64,000 nt of DNA. It comes from Microcella indica (GTDB taxonomy: Bacteria; Actinomycetota; Actinomycetes; Actinomycetales; Microbacteriaceae). The translations under genes were made by a program, and so were the position numbers. The DNA lies in the NCBI RefSeq assembly GCF_013414345.1, contig NZ_CP058670.1:310001-374000 (forward strand). The letters are read 5' to 3'. This document shows, piece after piece, positions 1 through 8,289 of the stretch. The notes beneath the pieces were generated by a model. The model searched no databases and had not been told where the DNA came from. It saw only the letters and a program-made list of their open reading frames with translations. Each line of letters opens with the position of its first letter. Position 1 is the stretch's first letter.

Positions 1-880
1 GCGGCCGCGAGGGCTCGAAGCGCAGCTCGGTCGCGTGCGGCGAGAGGGGCGCCGCGCCGATGAGGCGCAGCGAGACACCGGGGCGGCGCGAGACAGCGAA
101 GGCGACGATGTTGCCCACGACGAGGGCCAGCTCGGGGGAGGTGTAGAGCGGGCCGAGGCTGAAGGGCACCGAGAACACCACGGCGACGACCGCCGCGGTG
201 AGCCACTGCTGCCAGCGTCGCGGCGGCAGGGTGAGCGGCTCGGTGAGCATGAACCCGGCGAGGAAGACGATGGGGAACAGCAGCAGCACCGAGCTGTAGG
301 CGTCGAGCGGCGCCGCGCCCGTGAGGGTGATGCGCGTACCGATGATCGCGACCGTGAGCACGATCGCGACGAGCCCGACGTCGAGGCGCCGCGTGCGGTC
401 GAGCAGCAGGAGGGCGCCGAGGGCGACGACGGGCAGCATGGCGGGAGTCGCGATCCACCACGCGCCGATCGTGAGCCCGGCGAGGCTCGCGACGAGCACG
501 CCCGTCGCGGCAGGGTTGAGCAGATGCCGCCCGCGCCACACGATGAGGTACTTCGACAGCGCCGCGATGATGCCGGCGGCGGCGGCGCCCACGAGCGCCA
601 TCGTGGCGAGGCTCGGCGGCACGAGGCACACGATGATGAGCGCTGTGATGACGCTCGACTCCCGGTGCGGCACGACGCGCGCGAGTCGTGCCGCGACCTC
701 GTTTGCGCCGAGAGTGGCGACGAGCACGACCCCTGCGGTGCCGAGGATCGCGTACGGGTCGGGCCCGATGATGTCGAGGAACGCGAGGACGACACCGAGA
801 GCGAGCACCACGACGAGGCTCGCGGTCGCCAGTCGGTACATGCTCACGCGGCCGGTGACGGCGTCGATCGTCGCTCTCAT
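1..880 (-). CDS. RnfD/NqrB-like membrane oxidoreductase (3' end outside window)
   Basis: Partial gene; 293 residues are visible before the window edge. The visible part is a polytopic membrane domain of RnfD/NqrB character, with hydrophobic helices separated by short loops and the stretch RHLLNPAATGVLVA, which matches the flavin-site region of that family. The last visible residues (ATELRFEPSRP) look like the start of a ferredoxin-reductase-type FAD barrel, so the full protein is probably a membrane-FNR fusion passing electrons between a cytoplasmic donor and an extracytoplasmic flavoprotein. The start ATG (880-878) overlaps the ApbE stop in an ATGA, so translation is coupled. Context with ApbE and an FMN-binding lipoprotein supports the redox role; substrate unknown. 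Confidence 0.75.
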   Translation of the reverse strand, partial: MRATIDAVTGRVSMYRLATASLVVVLALGVVLAFLDIIGPDPYAILGTAGVVLVATLGANEVAARLARVVPHRESSVITALIIVCLVPPSLATMALVGAAAAGIIAALSKYLIVWRGRHLLNPAATGVLVASLAGLTIGAWWIATPAMLPVVALGALLLLDRTRRLDVGLVAIVLTVAIIGTRITLTGAAPLDAYSSVLLLFPIVFLAGFMLTEPLTLPPRRWQQWLTAAVVAVVFSVPFSLGPLYTSPELALVVGNIVAFAVSRRPGVSLRLIGAAPLSPHATELRFEPSRP

Positions 881-1794
881 GCGAACAGCTCTCCTGACAG
901 GTCGGGGCTGCCCTCGAGGCGGCCATCGTCGAACAATCGAACCCACTGGAACGGGAAACGCTCGGCCAGGCGCGCCGGTTCGGTGAGAAAGAGCGCCGTC
1001 GCGAGCCCATCGGCGAGCAGCGCCGTCTCGGCGATCGCCCACGCCGCGATGACTCCGCCGACCGGTCGGCCCGTCGTCGCGTCGACGATGTGGTGCAGGC
1101 CGTCGCCCCACGCGCGCCGGTTCGACGCCGACCCGCAGAGGGCCGCGCCGCGCACCTCGACGACGCCGACCGCCTTCGCGGGGTTGGCCGGGTTCTCGAG
1201 AGCGACACGGATGCTGCGCTCGCCCCAGCAGCGCAGGTCTCCGCTCGCATCCACGACGGTCTCGATCGCGCCACGGGCCTGCAGCAGGTCGCCGACGAGG
1301 TCGACGAGGTAGCCCTTGCCGGCCGCGCCCACGTCGAGCAGCACGGGGGCGGGGCAGTCGAGCACGAGCCCGGCCGCGGTCTCGCGCAGGCTCAGGGCGT
1401 CGCCCCAGCGCGGCGCAGCGCGCGGGGCGCCGCGCGGCTCGAGCCGGTAGGTCGCGTCGTAGCCGAGCTGCTCGAGCGAGGCGCCCGCGAGCGGGCTGAG
1501 CCTGCCGTCGGTGAGGTCGTGCAGCTCGCGGTAGAGGTCGAGCATCGGCACAGCATCCTCGGGCAGGGTCCAGGAGCCGGCCCCGCGCGCGATGCGGCTC
1601 ACGAGCGAGTCGGTGCGGAAGCGCGACCAGTCGCGGTCGAAGCGCTCGATGCGCGCGTGCACGGCGGCGAGGTCGTCGTCGCTGAGTTCGCCGTCGGCCT
1701 CAACGCCGTGTTCACCGTCGTGCTCGCCGCCGTGCGCACCGCTGACGTCGAGGCGCCATGGCACCCCGATCGCGTCGAAGCGGCTCGACGCCAC
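877..1794 (-). CDS. apbE: FAD:protein FMN transferase (ApbE family)
   Basis: 305 residues, GTG start. ApbE enzymes attach FMN from FAD to a Thr/Ser of target flavoproteins through a phosphoester bond, using Mg2+. Seen here: the N-terminal core with FDRDWSRFRTDSLVSRI and the DLYRELHDLTDGRLSPLAG segment that corresponds to the family F-x-P motif, a mid-protein DVGAAGKGYLVDLV (the family D-x-G-x-x-x-K-G-Y motif) and C-terminal HHIVDATTGRPV (H-I-x-D-P/A-x-T-G-x-P). It lies between its probable substrate (the FMN-binding lipoprotein) and the membrane partner, with short spacing upstream and a 4-bp overlap downstream. The length is slightly short for the family because it has no signal peptide, suggesting it acts in the cytoplasm. 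Confidence 0.9.
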   Translation of the reverse strand: MASSRFDAIGVPWRLDVSGAHGGEHDGEHGVEADGELSDDDLAAVHARIERFDRDWSRFRTDSLVSRIARGAGSWTLPEDAVPMLDLYRELHDLTDGRLSPLAGASLEQLGYDATYRLEPRGAPRAAPRWGDALSLRETAAGLVLDCPAPVLLDVGAAGKGYLVDLVGDLLQARGAIETVVDASGDLRCWGERSIRVALENPANPAKAVGVVEVRGAALCGSASNRRAWGDGLHHIVDATTGRPVGGVIAAWAIAETALLADGLATALFLTEPARLAERFPFQWVRLFDDGRLEGSPDLSGELFA

Positions 1795-1797
1795 GTC

Positions 1798-2232
1798 TCA
1801 GCCCTCGAGCGCGTCGGCCTTGATGCTCGCGATGGCCTCGCGGAACCCGCCGCTCGTGAGCGAGGAGCCGGAGACGCGCGTGACGTCGAGCAGGTCGATG
1901 TCGACGCCGACCGCCTCGGCGGCGATGCCCTCGGCGAAGGCCGACTGGTAGAACTCGGTCGTCGGGTTGTTGGGGTTGGTCGTCACCTCGACCTCGGTCA
2001 CCACGTCGTCCTCGAGCGTGACCGCGACGATGATGTTTTCGCTGCCGTTGGGTGAGGTGTAGGTGCCGTTGGCCTGGTAGCTGCCGTCGGCGTAGCTCGC
2101 CGAGGTGTCGCCAGGGGTCGTGCCGCCGGCCGTCGCGCCCGCATCAGCGCACCCGGCGAGGGTGCCGAGGAGGGTGAGGCCGGCTGCCGAGGCGTAGAGC
2201 GGCATGGCGGAGGGCCGAGTGCTGCGGGTCAT
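1798..2232 (-). CDS. FMN-binding domain lipoprotein
   Basis: 144 residues from ATG 2232; this start has GGAG a few bases upstream and directly precedes the signal peptide, whereas the longer reading frame has none. The lipobox is LAGC with Cys28 as the lipidated residue, followed by a Gly/Thr-rich linker and one FMN_bind domain. The flavinylation motif reads V-S-G-S-S-L-T-S at 120-127, where the family usually has S-G-A-T; the acceptor position is therefore Ser124 rather than Thr. It is first in the operon with ApbE and the RnfD-like protein and probably carries covalent FMN outside the membrane as an electron carrier. A 10-bp palindrome GAGTGCACTC (2285-2294) lies upstream; its role is unknown. 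Confidence 0.85.
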   Translation of the reverse strand: MTRSTRPSAMPLYASAAGLTLLGTLAGCADAGATAGGTTPGDTSASYADGSYQANGTYTSPNGSENIIVAVTLEDDVVTEVEVTTNPNNPTTEFYQSAFAEGIAAEAVGVDIDLLDVTRVSGSSLTSGGFREAIASIKADALEG

Positions 2233-2374
2233 GGGTCTCCTCGAGTCTGCGGTGAGGGGGCGCGTACTCGCGCTCGCGAGCTCAGAGTGCACTCGGCACA
2301 CCATCAGCCTCGTGCCTCTGAGTGAGTATTCGCTGTGGTCGCGCCGAGCGATTGCCCCCGGCGCTCGCCGTGCT

Positions 2375-3520
2375 CTACCGCGCGACCTCGACCCCGTTCG
2401 CCCAGACGCGCTCGGTGCGCCAGTCGTCGTCGAGGACGACGAGGTCGGCGGCGAAGCCCGCCGCGAGCGAGCCCCACTCGTGGTCGCGGCCGAGCACGAA
2501 CGCCGGCGTGCGGGTGAGCGCCTCGACCGCGCGCGCCTCGTCGATACCGGCGACGGTCACGGCCGTGCGCAGCGCGACATCCTGCGTGAGGGTCGAGCCG
2601 GCGATCGTCTGCGTGCCGTTGAGCACGGCGAGACCGTTCTGCACGGTGACGTTGAGCGAGCCGAGCTGGTAGTAGCCGTCCTGCCCTCCCGCGGCCGCCA
2701 TCGCGTCGGTCACGAGCGCGACCCGGTGCGGAGCGGCGCGGAAGATCATCTGGGCGACCGAGGGGTGCACGTGCACCCCGTCGAGCACGAGTTCGAGGGT
2801 CACGCTGTCGTCGTCGAAGCCCGCGACGATCGGTCCAGGGTCGCGGTGGTGGATGCCCGGCATGGCGTTGAAGATGTGCGTCACGAGCGTCGCCCCCGCC
2901 TCGAAGGCGGCCCGCGCGAGGTACTCGTCGGCCTCGGTGTGCCCGACCGCGACGACGACGCCCGCCGCGACGAACTGCCGCACCGCGTCGAGCGCTCCGG
3001 GCAGCTCGGGGGCGATCGTGACCTGCCGGATGCAACCGTCACCCGCCTCGAGCAGGGTCGCCACGGTGGCCTCGTCCGGGTCGCGGAGGAACTCGGGGGA
3101 GTGCGCGCCCCGGCGGCCGATCGCGAGGAACGGGCCCTCGAGGTGCGCGCCGACGACGGTCGGGTCGCTCTCCGTGAGCGCCGCGACCACCCCGAGGCTC
3201 GCGACGACGTCGTCGAGGGGGTTGGCGACGAGCGAGATGACCGAGCGGGTCGTGCCGTGGGCGCGGTGCGTCGCGAGTGCCTGGCGAATCTCGTCCGGCC
3301 CGTTGTCGTACGCGGCACCGCCGCCGCCGTGCCCGTGGAGGTCGATGAACCCGGGCGTGATCGTGCGGCCGGCGACGTCGATCGTGGTCGCGGCGGGAGG
3401 CGGTGCATCCTGACCCGTCAGGCCGGTCGCCGCGATGCGATCGCCCTCGAGGAGGACCCAGCCGTGCCGGGACCCCTCGGCGTCGAGCAGCCGGCCGCCG
3501 GTGAGCAGTGTCGTGGTCAT
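2375..3520 (-). CDS. nagA: N-acetylglucosamine-6-phosphate deacetylase
   Basis: 381 residues. It removes acetate from GlcNAc-6-phosphate to give glucosamine-6-phosphate in amino-sugar and cell-wall recycling. Amidohydrolase-fold signatures seen are FIDLHGHGGGG (metal-binding HxH on strand 1), GAHLEGPF, VAVGHTEAD, THIFNAMPGIHHRDPG and LVTDAMAAAGGQDG, all in the family order. The frame stays open another 78 codons upstream, but ATG 3520 is preceded by AAGGG and starts the typical MTTTLLTGGRLLDA sequence, so it is preferred. No nagB or PTS gene is adjacent, so the source of its substrate is not shown by context. Confidence 0.93.
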   Translation of the reverse strand: MTTTLLTGGRLLDAEGSRHGWVLLEGDRIAATGLTGQDAPPPAATTIDVAGRTITPGFIDLHGHGGGGAAYDNGPDEIRQALATHRAHGTTRSVISLVANPLDDVVASLGVVAALTESDPTVVGAHLEGPFLAIGRRGAHSPEFLRDPDEATVATLLEAGDGCIRQVTIAPELPGALDAVRQFVAAGVVVAVGHTEADEYLARAAFEAGATLVTHIFNAMPGIHHRDPGPIVAGFDDDSVTLELVLDGVHVHPSVAQMIFRAAPHRVALVTDAMAAAGGQDGYYQLGSLNVTVQNGLAVLNGTQTIAGSTLTQDVALRTAVTVAGIDEARAVEALTRTPAFVLGRDHEWGSLAAGFAADLVVLDDDWRTERVWANGVEVAR

Positions 3521-3548
3521 GCGAGCCCTTCGGGTGGGGAGCGAGCGA

Positions 3549-4406
3549 CTACTGGAAGATGATGGTCCGCTGGCCGTCGAGGAGCACTCGGTCCTCCGCG
3601 AACCACGTGACCGCCTGGCTGAGGGTGCGGCTCTCCTCGTCCTGCCCGATCGCGACGAGCTCGGCCGGCGACCGCGAGTGGTCGACCCGCACGACGTTCT
3701 GCTCGATGATGGGGCCCTCGTCGAGGTCGCTCGTGACGAAGTGCGCCGTCGCACCGATGAGCTTCACACCCCGCTGATGGGCCTGCCGGTACGGGTTCGC
3801 ACCCTTGAAGCCCGGCAGGAACGAGTGGTGGATGTTGATGATGCGGCCCTCGAGCGCGGCGCACAGCTCGGGGGAGAGGATCTGCATATAGCGGGCGAGC
3901 ACGACGAGCTCGATGTCGTGCTCCTCGACCGCGCGCAGCACGCGCTCCTCGAACGCCGCCTTCTCGTCGGCGGTCGTGACCGGCCGCGACTCGAAGGGGA
4001 CGTCGTAGAAGCTCGCGAGCTCGGCGAGGTCGGGGTGGTTGCCGAGCACGAGCGGAATCTCGACAGGCAGCTGCCCGCTGCGCTGGCGGAACAGCAGATC
4101 GTTGAGGCAGTGCGCCGCCTTCGAGACGAGCACGAGCGTGCGCAGGGGGCGACCGACGCGGTCGACGCGGCACTCCATGCCGTAGTTCTCGATCACCGGC
4201 TGCAGTGCCGCGAGCAGCCCCTCGTGGTCGGTCGCCGTCTCGGTCTGCAGGCGCAGGAAGAAGCGCCCGCTCTCGAGCCCCGAGAACTGCTGCAGCTCGG
4301 TGATGTTGCCCTGCGCTTCGACGATCGCTCCCGTCACGGCATGCACGATGCCGGGCCGGTCGTCGCAGACGATGGTCACGATCCAGTGGTTCAGGGGGCT
4401 TGTCAC
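3549..4406 (-). CDS. purU: Formyltetrahydrofolate deformylase
   Basis: 285 residues, GTG start. It hydrolyses 10-formyl-THF to THF and formate, balancing one-carbon pools and supplying formate for purine synthesis. An N-terminal ACT domain (WIVTIVCDDRPGIVHAVTG, about 1-85) is followed by a formyltransferase-fold domain. Catalytic signatures are YMQILSPELC and INIHHSFLPGFKGANPY, with the active-site Asn-His in the family position, followed by GATAHFVTSDLDEGPIIEQ. It lies just upstream of nagA on the same strand (28-bp gap) and is divergent from the MFS gene. The ACT domain suggests amino-acid control (Gly/Met in E. coli PurU), which is family knowledge only. Confidence 0.95.
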   Translation of the reverse strand: MTSPLNHWIVTIVCDDRPGIVHAVTGAIVEAQGNITELQQFSGLESGRFFLRLQTETATDHEGLLAALQPVIENYGMECRVDRVGRPLRTLVLVSKAAHCLNDLLFRQRSGQLPVEIPLVLGNHPDLAELASFYDVPFESRPVTTADEKAAFEERVLRAVEEHDIELVVLARYMQILSPELCAALEGRIINIHHSFLPGFKGANPYRQAHQRGVKLIGATAHFVTSDLDEGPIIEQNVVRVDHSRSPAELVAIGQDEESRTLSQAVTWFAEDRVLLDGQRTIIFQ

Positions 4407-4539
4407 GCCCTTCAGCCTACGGTCGCCGCTGCCCGCAGGTGGTCATCCAACGCGGGTAGAGTGGCGCGCGGCTCGTCGTCAGGGCGCGCCCCGGGACAGT
4501 CGGCCCGTCGCGCCGACCGCGAAAGCTCTTGCCACTCAC

Positions 4540-5832
4540 ATGACTCACCCCACTCGTCCGTTCCCCTGGGTCGGGCTGCTCACCCTCTCCACCGCGATCT
4601 TCTTCATGGTCACGAGCGAGTTCCTGCCCACCGGCCTGCTGCCGCAGATCGCCGCCGACCTCGATGTCTCCGAAGCCCAGGTGGGGCTGCTCATCACGAT
4701 CTTCGCGGGCACGGTCGTGCTCACGACGGCGCCGTTGGCCGCCCTGACCCGCCGCTTCGAGCGCAAGCACCTGCTGCTGGCCGTGCTCGTGCTCTTCGCG
4801 ATCGCCAACGTGGGCGCGGCGATCGCCCCCGACTACGCGCTCCTCGTCGTCGCCCGGGTGCTCGGCGGTCTCGCGCACGGTCTGTTCTGGGCGATCGCGG
4901 GCGCCTACTCGGGCCACCTCGTTCCTCGTCATCAGATCGCGCGGGCCGTCGCGGTCACGAGCGGTGGCGGCACCGCGGCGTTCGTTCTCGGCGTGCCGGC
5001 CGGTACTGCGCTCGGCACGGCCCTCGGCTGGCGTGCCGCGTTCGGCGTCATCGCCGCGATCGTGCTCGTGCTGCTGGTGCTCGTCGTGCGGTTCCTGCCG
5101 GCTGTGCAGCACCGCCCGACGCTCGCCACGGGCGAGATCACCCTGCCCGCCCGCCGCGACCCCACGTTCCCCGCCGTGCTGTTCATCTGCTTGCTCGTGC
5201 TCATCGTCGTCGGCGGCCAGAACGTCTTCTACACCTACATCGCCCCGTTCCTCATCGACTCGGCGGGCTTCGCGGAGGCGAGCGTCGGCGCGCTCCTGTT
5301 CGTCTACGGGGGCGCGGGGGCGATCGGCTTGGTCCTCGCCGGATTCCTCGGGTCTCGATTCCCCCGCGGGGGGCTGTACGGGATGCTCGGCGTCGTCGCC
5401 GTGTCGGTGGCAGGTGTCGGCCTCTCGGCGGGAGTGCCGTTGCTCGTCATCGTGCTGCTCTTCGTGTGGGGCGCCGCCTTCGGCGGCATCCCGACCCTCC
5501 TGCAGACGCGCCTGCTGCACACGGCGTCGGCGCGCGTGCGCGACGTGGGCGCCGCGCTGCTCACAACCGCGTTCAACATCGGCATCGGCGGCGGCGCCGC
5601 GATCGGCGGTGCGCTCTTCGTCGTGCTGCCGACGCCGGCCCTCGCGCTCGTGCAGGCCGCGATCATCGGGTTCGGTCTCGCTCTGCTCGTCGTCGTCGAC
5701 CTGGTGCGCGCCCGCCGCGCTCCCGTCGCCGTCGCCGATGACGACGTGGCGGACGAGTCGAGCGTGCCGCTCATCACCGGGTCGATCGTGCTGCCCGATC
5801 ACTCTCAGCGCGGCGGGCGAGAGCCGCGGTAG
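4540..5832 (+). CDS. MFS transporter, DHA1/arabinose-efflux-like
   Basis: 430 residues with about twelve hydrophobic helices. The N-terminal motif MTSEFLPTGLLPQIAADLDVSEAQVGLL is characteristic of the DHA1 group that includes AraJ and YdhP sugar or drug exporters. The motif-A-like loop is reduced to APLAALTRRFERKHLLL between TM2 and TM3. The start ATG 4540 places the first helix directly after a short cytoplasmic tail; an upstream in-frame extension is non-hydrophobic and overlaps purU. The hydrophilic C-terminal tail is acidic (VADDDVADESS). The substrate cannot be told from sequence. Confidence 0.85.
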   Translation: MTHPTRPFPWVGLLTLSTAIFFMVTSEFLPTGLLPQIAADLDVSEAQVGLLITIFAGTVVLTTAPLAALTRRFERKHLLLAVLVLFAIANVGAAIAPDYALLVVARVLGGLAHGLFWAIAGAYSGHLVPRHQIARAVAVTSGGGTAAFVLGVPAGTALGTALGWRAAFGVIAAIVLVLLVLVVRFLPAVQHRPTLATGEITLPARRDPTFPAVLFICLLVLIVVGGQNVFYTYIAPFLIDSAGFAEASVGALLFVYGGAGAIGLVLAGFLGSRFPRGGLYGMLGVVAVSVAGVGLSAGVPLLVIVLLFVWGAAFGGIPTLLQTRLLHTASARVRDVGAALLTTAFNIGIGGGAAIGGALFVVLPTPALALVQAAIIGFGLALLVVVDLVRARRAPVAVADDDVADESSVPLITGSIVLPDHSQRGGREPR

Positions 5833-5842
5833 ACTCGACGCC

Positions 5843-5947
5843 GTCGCAACTGGCGTTCAGATGGGTCACCATCAGGAAGCGACTGACACGGCGAGGGGCC
5901 GTTCGCCTGGGCCCTCAGCACACCACCCGCCGGGGCAGCGTGCCCCG
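5843..5947 (+). ncRNA. ZTP/ZMP riboswitch (pfl motif) upstream of glyA-folD
   Basis: The leader of glyA folds like a ZTP aptamer. GTCGC (5843-5847) pairs with GCGAC (5879-5883), enclosing the conserved ACTGGCG and an ATGG/CCAT hairpin followed by CAGGAAGCG. After a short linker come a CGGC/GCCG hairpin (5889-5901) and the conserved CGCCTGGGC. A strong hairpin CGGGGCA-GCG-TGCCCCG (5931-5947) follows about 12 bases before the AAGGAG ribosome-binding site and is a likely expression platform. Known biology: these riboswitches sense ZMP/ZTP, which build up when 10-formyl-THF is short, and switch on folate/one-carbon genes such as glyA and folD, which are the genes downstream here. Confidence 0.88.
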
Positions 5948-5970
5948 AGCCCGCGTACAAGGAGCCGACC

Positions 5971-7248
5971 GTGTCTGATTCCCTGCCTTCGACCTTCAAC
6001 GAGCCCCTCGAGACGGTGGACCCCGAGATCGCCGCCGTGCTCGACCAGGAGCTGAGCCGCCAGCGCCACACGCTCGAGATGATCGCGAGCGAGAACTTCG
6101 TTCCGCGCGCCATCCTCGAAGCCCAGGGCTCCGTTCTCACGAACAAGTACGCCGAGGGGTACCCCGGCAAGCGCTACTACGGAGGCTGCGAGTTCGTCGA
6201 CATCGCCGAGAACCTCGCCATCGAGCGCGCCAAGAGCCTGTTCGGCGCCGAGTTCGCCAACGTGCAGCCCCACTCGGGCGCCTCGGCCAGCGCGGCCGTG
6301 CTGCACGCTCTCGCGACGCCCGGCGACACGATCCTCGGCCTCGAGCTCGCCCACGGCGGCCACCTCACGCACGGCATGAAGCTCAACTTCTCCGGCAAGG
6401 TCTACAACGCCACCGCCTACGGCGTCGACCCCGAGACGATGCTCATCGACATGGATGCTGTGCGCGCGAAGGCGCTCGAGGTCAAGCCGACCGTCATCAT
6501 CGCCGGCTGGTCGGCGTACTCGCGCCAGCTCGACTTCGCCGCCTTCCGTGCCATCGCCGACGAGGTCGGCGCCAAGCTGTGGGTCGACATGGCGCACTTC
6601 GCCGGTCTCGTCGCCGCGGGCCTGCATCCCTCGCCGCTGCCCCACGCCCACGTGGTGAGCTCGACCGTGCACAAGACACTCGCGGGCCCGCGCTCGGGCA
6701 TCATCCTCAGCAACGACGAGTCGCTGTTCAAGAAGCTCAACTCCGCCGTCTTCCCCGGCCAGCAGGGCGGACCGCTCATGCACGTCATCGCGGCCAAGGC
6801 TGTGGCGTTCAAGCTCGCCGCGACTCCCGAGTTCGTGTCGCGGCAGGAGCGCACCATCCAGGGTGCGCGCATTCTCGCCGACCGCCTCACCCAGCCGGAT
6901 GCCATCGACGCGGGCGTCAACGTGCTCACCGGGGGCACCGACGTGCACCTCGCGCTCGTCGACCTGCGCACCTCGCCGCTCGACGGCAAGCAGGCGGAGG
7001 ACCTGCTGCACGAGGTCGGCATCACCGTCAACCGCAACGGCGTGCCCTTCGACCCGCGCCCGCCGATGGTCACCAGCGGCGTGCGCATCGGCACTCCGGC
7101 CCTCGCGACCCGCGGCTTCGCCGAGGAGCAGTTCGGCAAGGTCGCCGACATCATCGCGCACTCGCTCATGCCGAGCCCCGACATCGCTGCGCTGCGCGGC
7201 CGCGTCGAGGCGCTCACCGAGGCGTTCCCGCTCTACCCGGGGCTGTAG
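5971..7248 (+). CDS. glyA: Serine hydroxymethyltransferase
   Basis: 425 residues, GTG start with AAGGAG upstream. It converts serine and THF to glycine and 5,10-methylene-THF using PLP. Clear signatures are [33 protein letters not shown]-type N-terminus, [11 protein letters not shown], and the PLP-lysine region [16 protein letters not shown], where K in THKT/VHKT forms the Schiff base. It is full length for the family. It is followed two bases later by folD, so the pair produces methylene-THF and then formyl-THF. The ZTP riboswitch upstream implies induction when formyl-folate runs short. Confidence 0.97.
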   Translation: MSDSLPSTFNEPLETVDPEIAAVLDQELSRQRHTLEMIASENFVPRAILEAQGSVLTNKYAEGYPGKRYYGGCEFVDIAENLAIERAKSLFGAEFANVQPHSGASASAAVLHALATPGDTILGLELAHGGHLTHGMKLNFSGKVYNATAYGVDPETMLIDMDAVRAKALEVKPTVIIAGWSAYSRQLDFAAFRAIADEVGAKLWVDMAHFAGLVAAGLHPSPLPHAHVVSSTVHKTLAGPRSGIILSNDESLFKKLNSAVFPGQQGGPLMHVIAAKAVAFKLAATPEFVSRQERTIQGARILADRLTQPDAIDAGVNVLTGGTDVHLALVDLRTSPLDGKQAEDLLHEVGITVNRNGVPFDPRPPMVTSGVRIGTPALATRGFAEEQFGKVADIIAHSLMPSPDIAALRGRVEALTEAFPLYPGL

Positions 7249-7250
7249 CC

Positions 7251-8162
7251 ATGGCCGAGCACGAGCGCGACCGCGCCGACTCGTCGGCGCGCATCCTCGA
7301 CGGAACCGCCACCGCGGCGACCATCAAGGCCGAGCTGACCGGGCGCGTCGCCGACCTCGCGACCCGCGGCATCGTGCCGGGGCTCGCGACCGTGCTCGTC
7401 GGCGACGACCCAGGCTCCCGCTGGTACGTCGGCGGCAAGCACAAGGACTGCGCCGAAGTCGGCATCGCATCGATCCGCCGCGATCTGCCGGTGGAGACGA
7501 CGCAGGCCGAGCTCGAGGCCGTCATCGACGAGCTCAACGCCGACGACGCCGTCACGGGCTTCATCGTGCAGTTGCCGCTGCCGCCGCACATCGACACCGA
7601 CGCGATTCTCGAGCGTGTGCATCCCGACAAGGACGCCGACGGGCTGCACCCCACCAACCTCGGGCGCCTCATGCTGCGCGTCACGCGCGAGATCGACTCG
7701 CCCCTGCCGTGCACGCCGCGCGGCGTCATCGAGCTCGTCGAGCGCCACGGGCTGTCGTGGGTGGGCAAGGACGTCGTCGTCGTCGGCCGCGGCGTGACCG
7801 TCGGCCGCTCGCTCGGCGCACTCCTGACGCGCCGCGAGTACAACGCGACCGTGACACTCACCCACACGGGCACGCGCGACCTCGCCGAGCACCTTCGTCG
7901 CGCCGACGTGATCGTGGCGGCCGCCGGCGTGCCCGGCATCGTGAGCGCCGCCGACGTGTCGCCCGGGGCGATCGTGCTCGACGTCGGCGTCTCCCGCGTC
8001 GAGGACCCCGAGTCGGGTCGCTCGCGCATCGCGGGCGACGTGGCGGCCGATGTGGCGAGCGTCGCCGGCTGGGTGTCGCCGAACCCCGGAGGCGTCGGCC
8101 CCATGACGCGCGCGCTCCTCCTCGCGAACGTCGTCGAGACCGCCGAGCGCGCCGCCGGCTGA
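7251..8162 (+). CDS. folD: Methylenetetrahydrofolate dehydrogenase/cyclohydrolase
   Basis: 303 residues. A bifunctional enzyme that oxidises 5,10-methylene-THF (NADP+) and hydrolyses the product to 10-formyl-THF. Family signatures seen are the catalytic-lysine region [43 protein letters not shown], the Rossmann segment [15 protein letters not shown] and the C-terminal [15 protein letters not shown]. In the usual YVxxKxKxxxxxGI motif the residues are Y-V-G-G-K-H-K, so the lysine is retained. ATG starts two bases after glyA ends and is within the same riboswitch-controlled operon. Confidence 0.96.
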   Translation: MAEHERDRADSSARILDGTATAATIKAELTGRVADLATRGIVPGLATVLVGDDPGSRWYVGGKHKDCAEVGIASIRRDLPVETTQAELEAVIDELNADDAVTGFIVQLPLPPHIDTDAILERVHPDKDADGLHPTNLGRLMLRVTREIDSPLPCTPRGVIELVERHGLSWVGKDVVVVGRGVTVGRSLGALLTRREYNATVTLTHTGTRDLAEHLRRADVIVAAAGVPGIVSAADVSPGAIVLDVGVSRVEDPESGRSRIAGDVAADVASVAGWVSPNPGGVGPMTRALLLANVVETAERAAG

Positions 8163-8194
8163 CCTGCCCCTCGCGGTCGGCTGGAGGGGTGGGG

Positions 8195-8222
8195 TATTCT
8201 CGACCCCATCATGAAGAGATGA
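8195..8222 (+). promoter_or_regulatory. Promoter and mini-ORF (MKR-stop) in the ABC-F leader
   Basis: A -10-like TATTCT (8195-8200) lies ten bases before ATG AAG AGA TGA (8211-8222), an ORF of only three codons whose 5' UTR would be just a few bases. Its stop overlaps a second start (ATG 8219) in an ATGA. That second frame begins MTQSVPRPRLRPAGD and runs out of frame into the ABC-F gene to about 8401. The leader between 8222 and 8289 can form GC-rich hairpins. The arrangement suggests translation-dependent control of the ABC-F gene. The sequence features are visible; the regulation is inferred. Confidence 0.45.
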
Positions 8223-8289
8223 CGCAGTCCGTCCCGCGCCCGAGGCTTCGCCCGGCGGGAGACCTGCGAGCCGAAACGGCACCATCCTC

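Noticed and set aside
1090-2055. Plus-strand ORF of 321 codons opposite apbE
   Set aside because: Repetitive Arg/Glu/Val composition and no recognisable motif; antisense shadow of a well-supported gene.
3521-3754. 78-codon N-terminal extension of NagA
   Set aside because: Ser/Arg-rich, overlaps purU antisense and skips a ribosome-binding site next to ATG 3520 where the family N-terminus begins.
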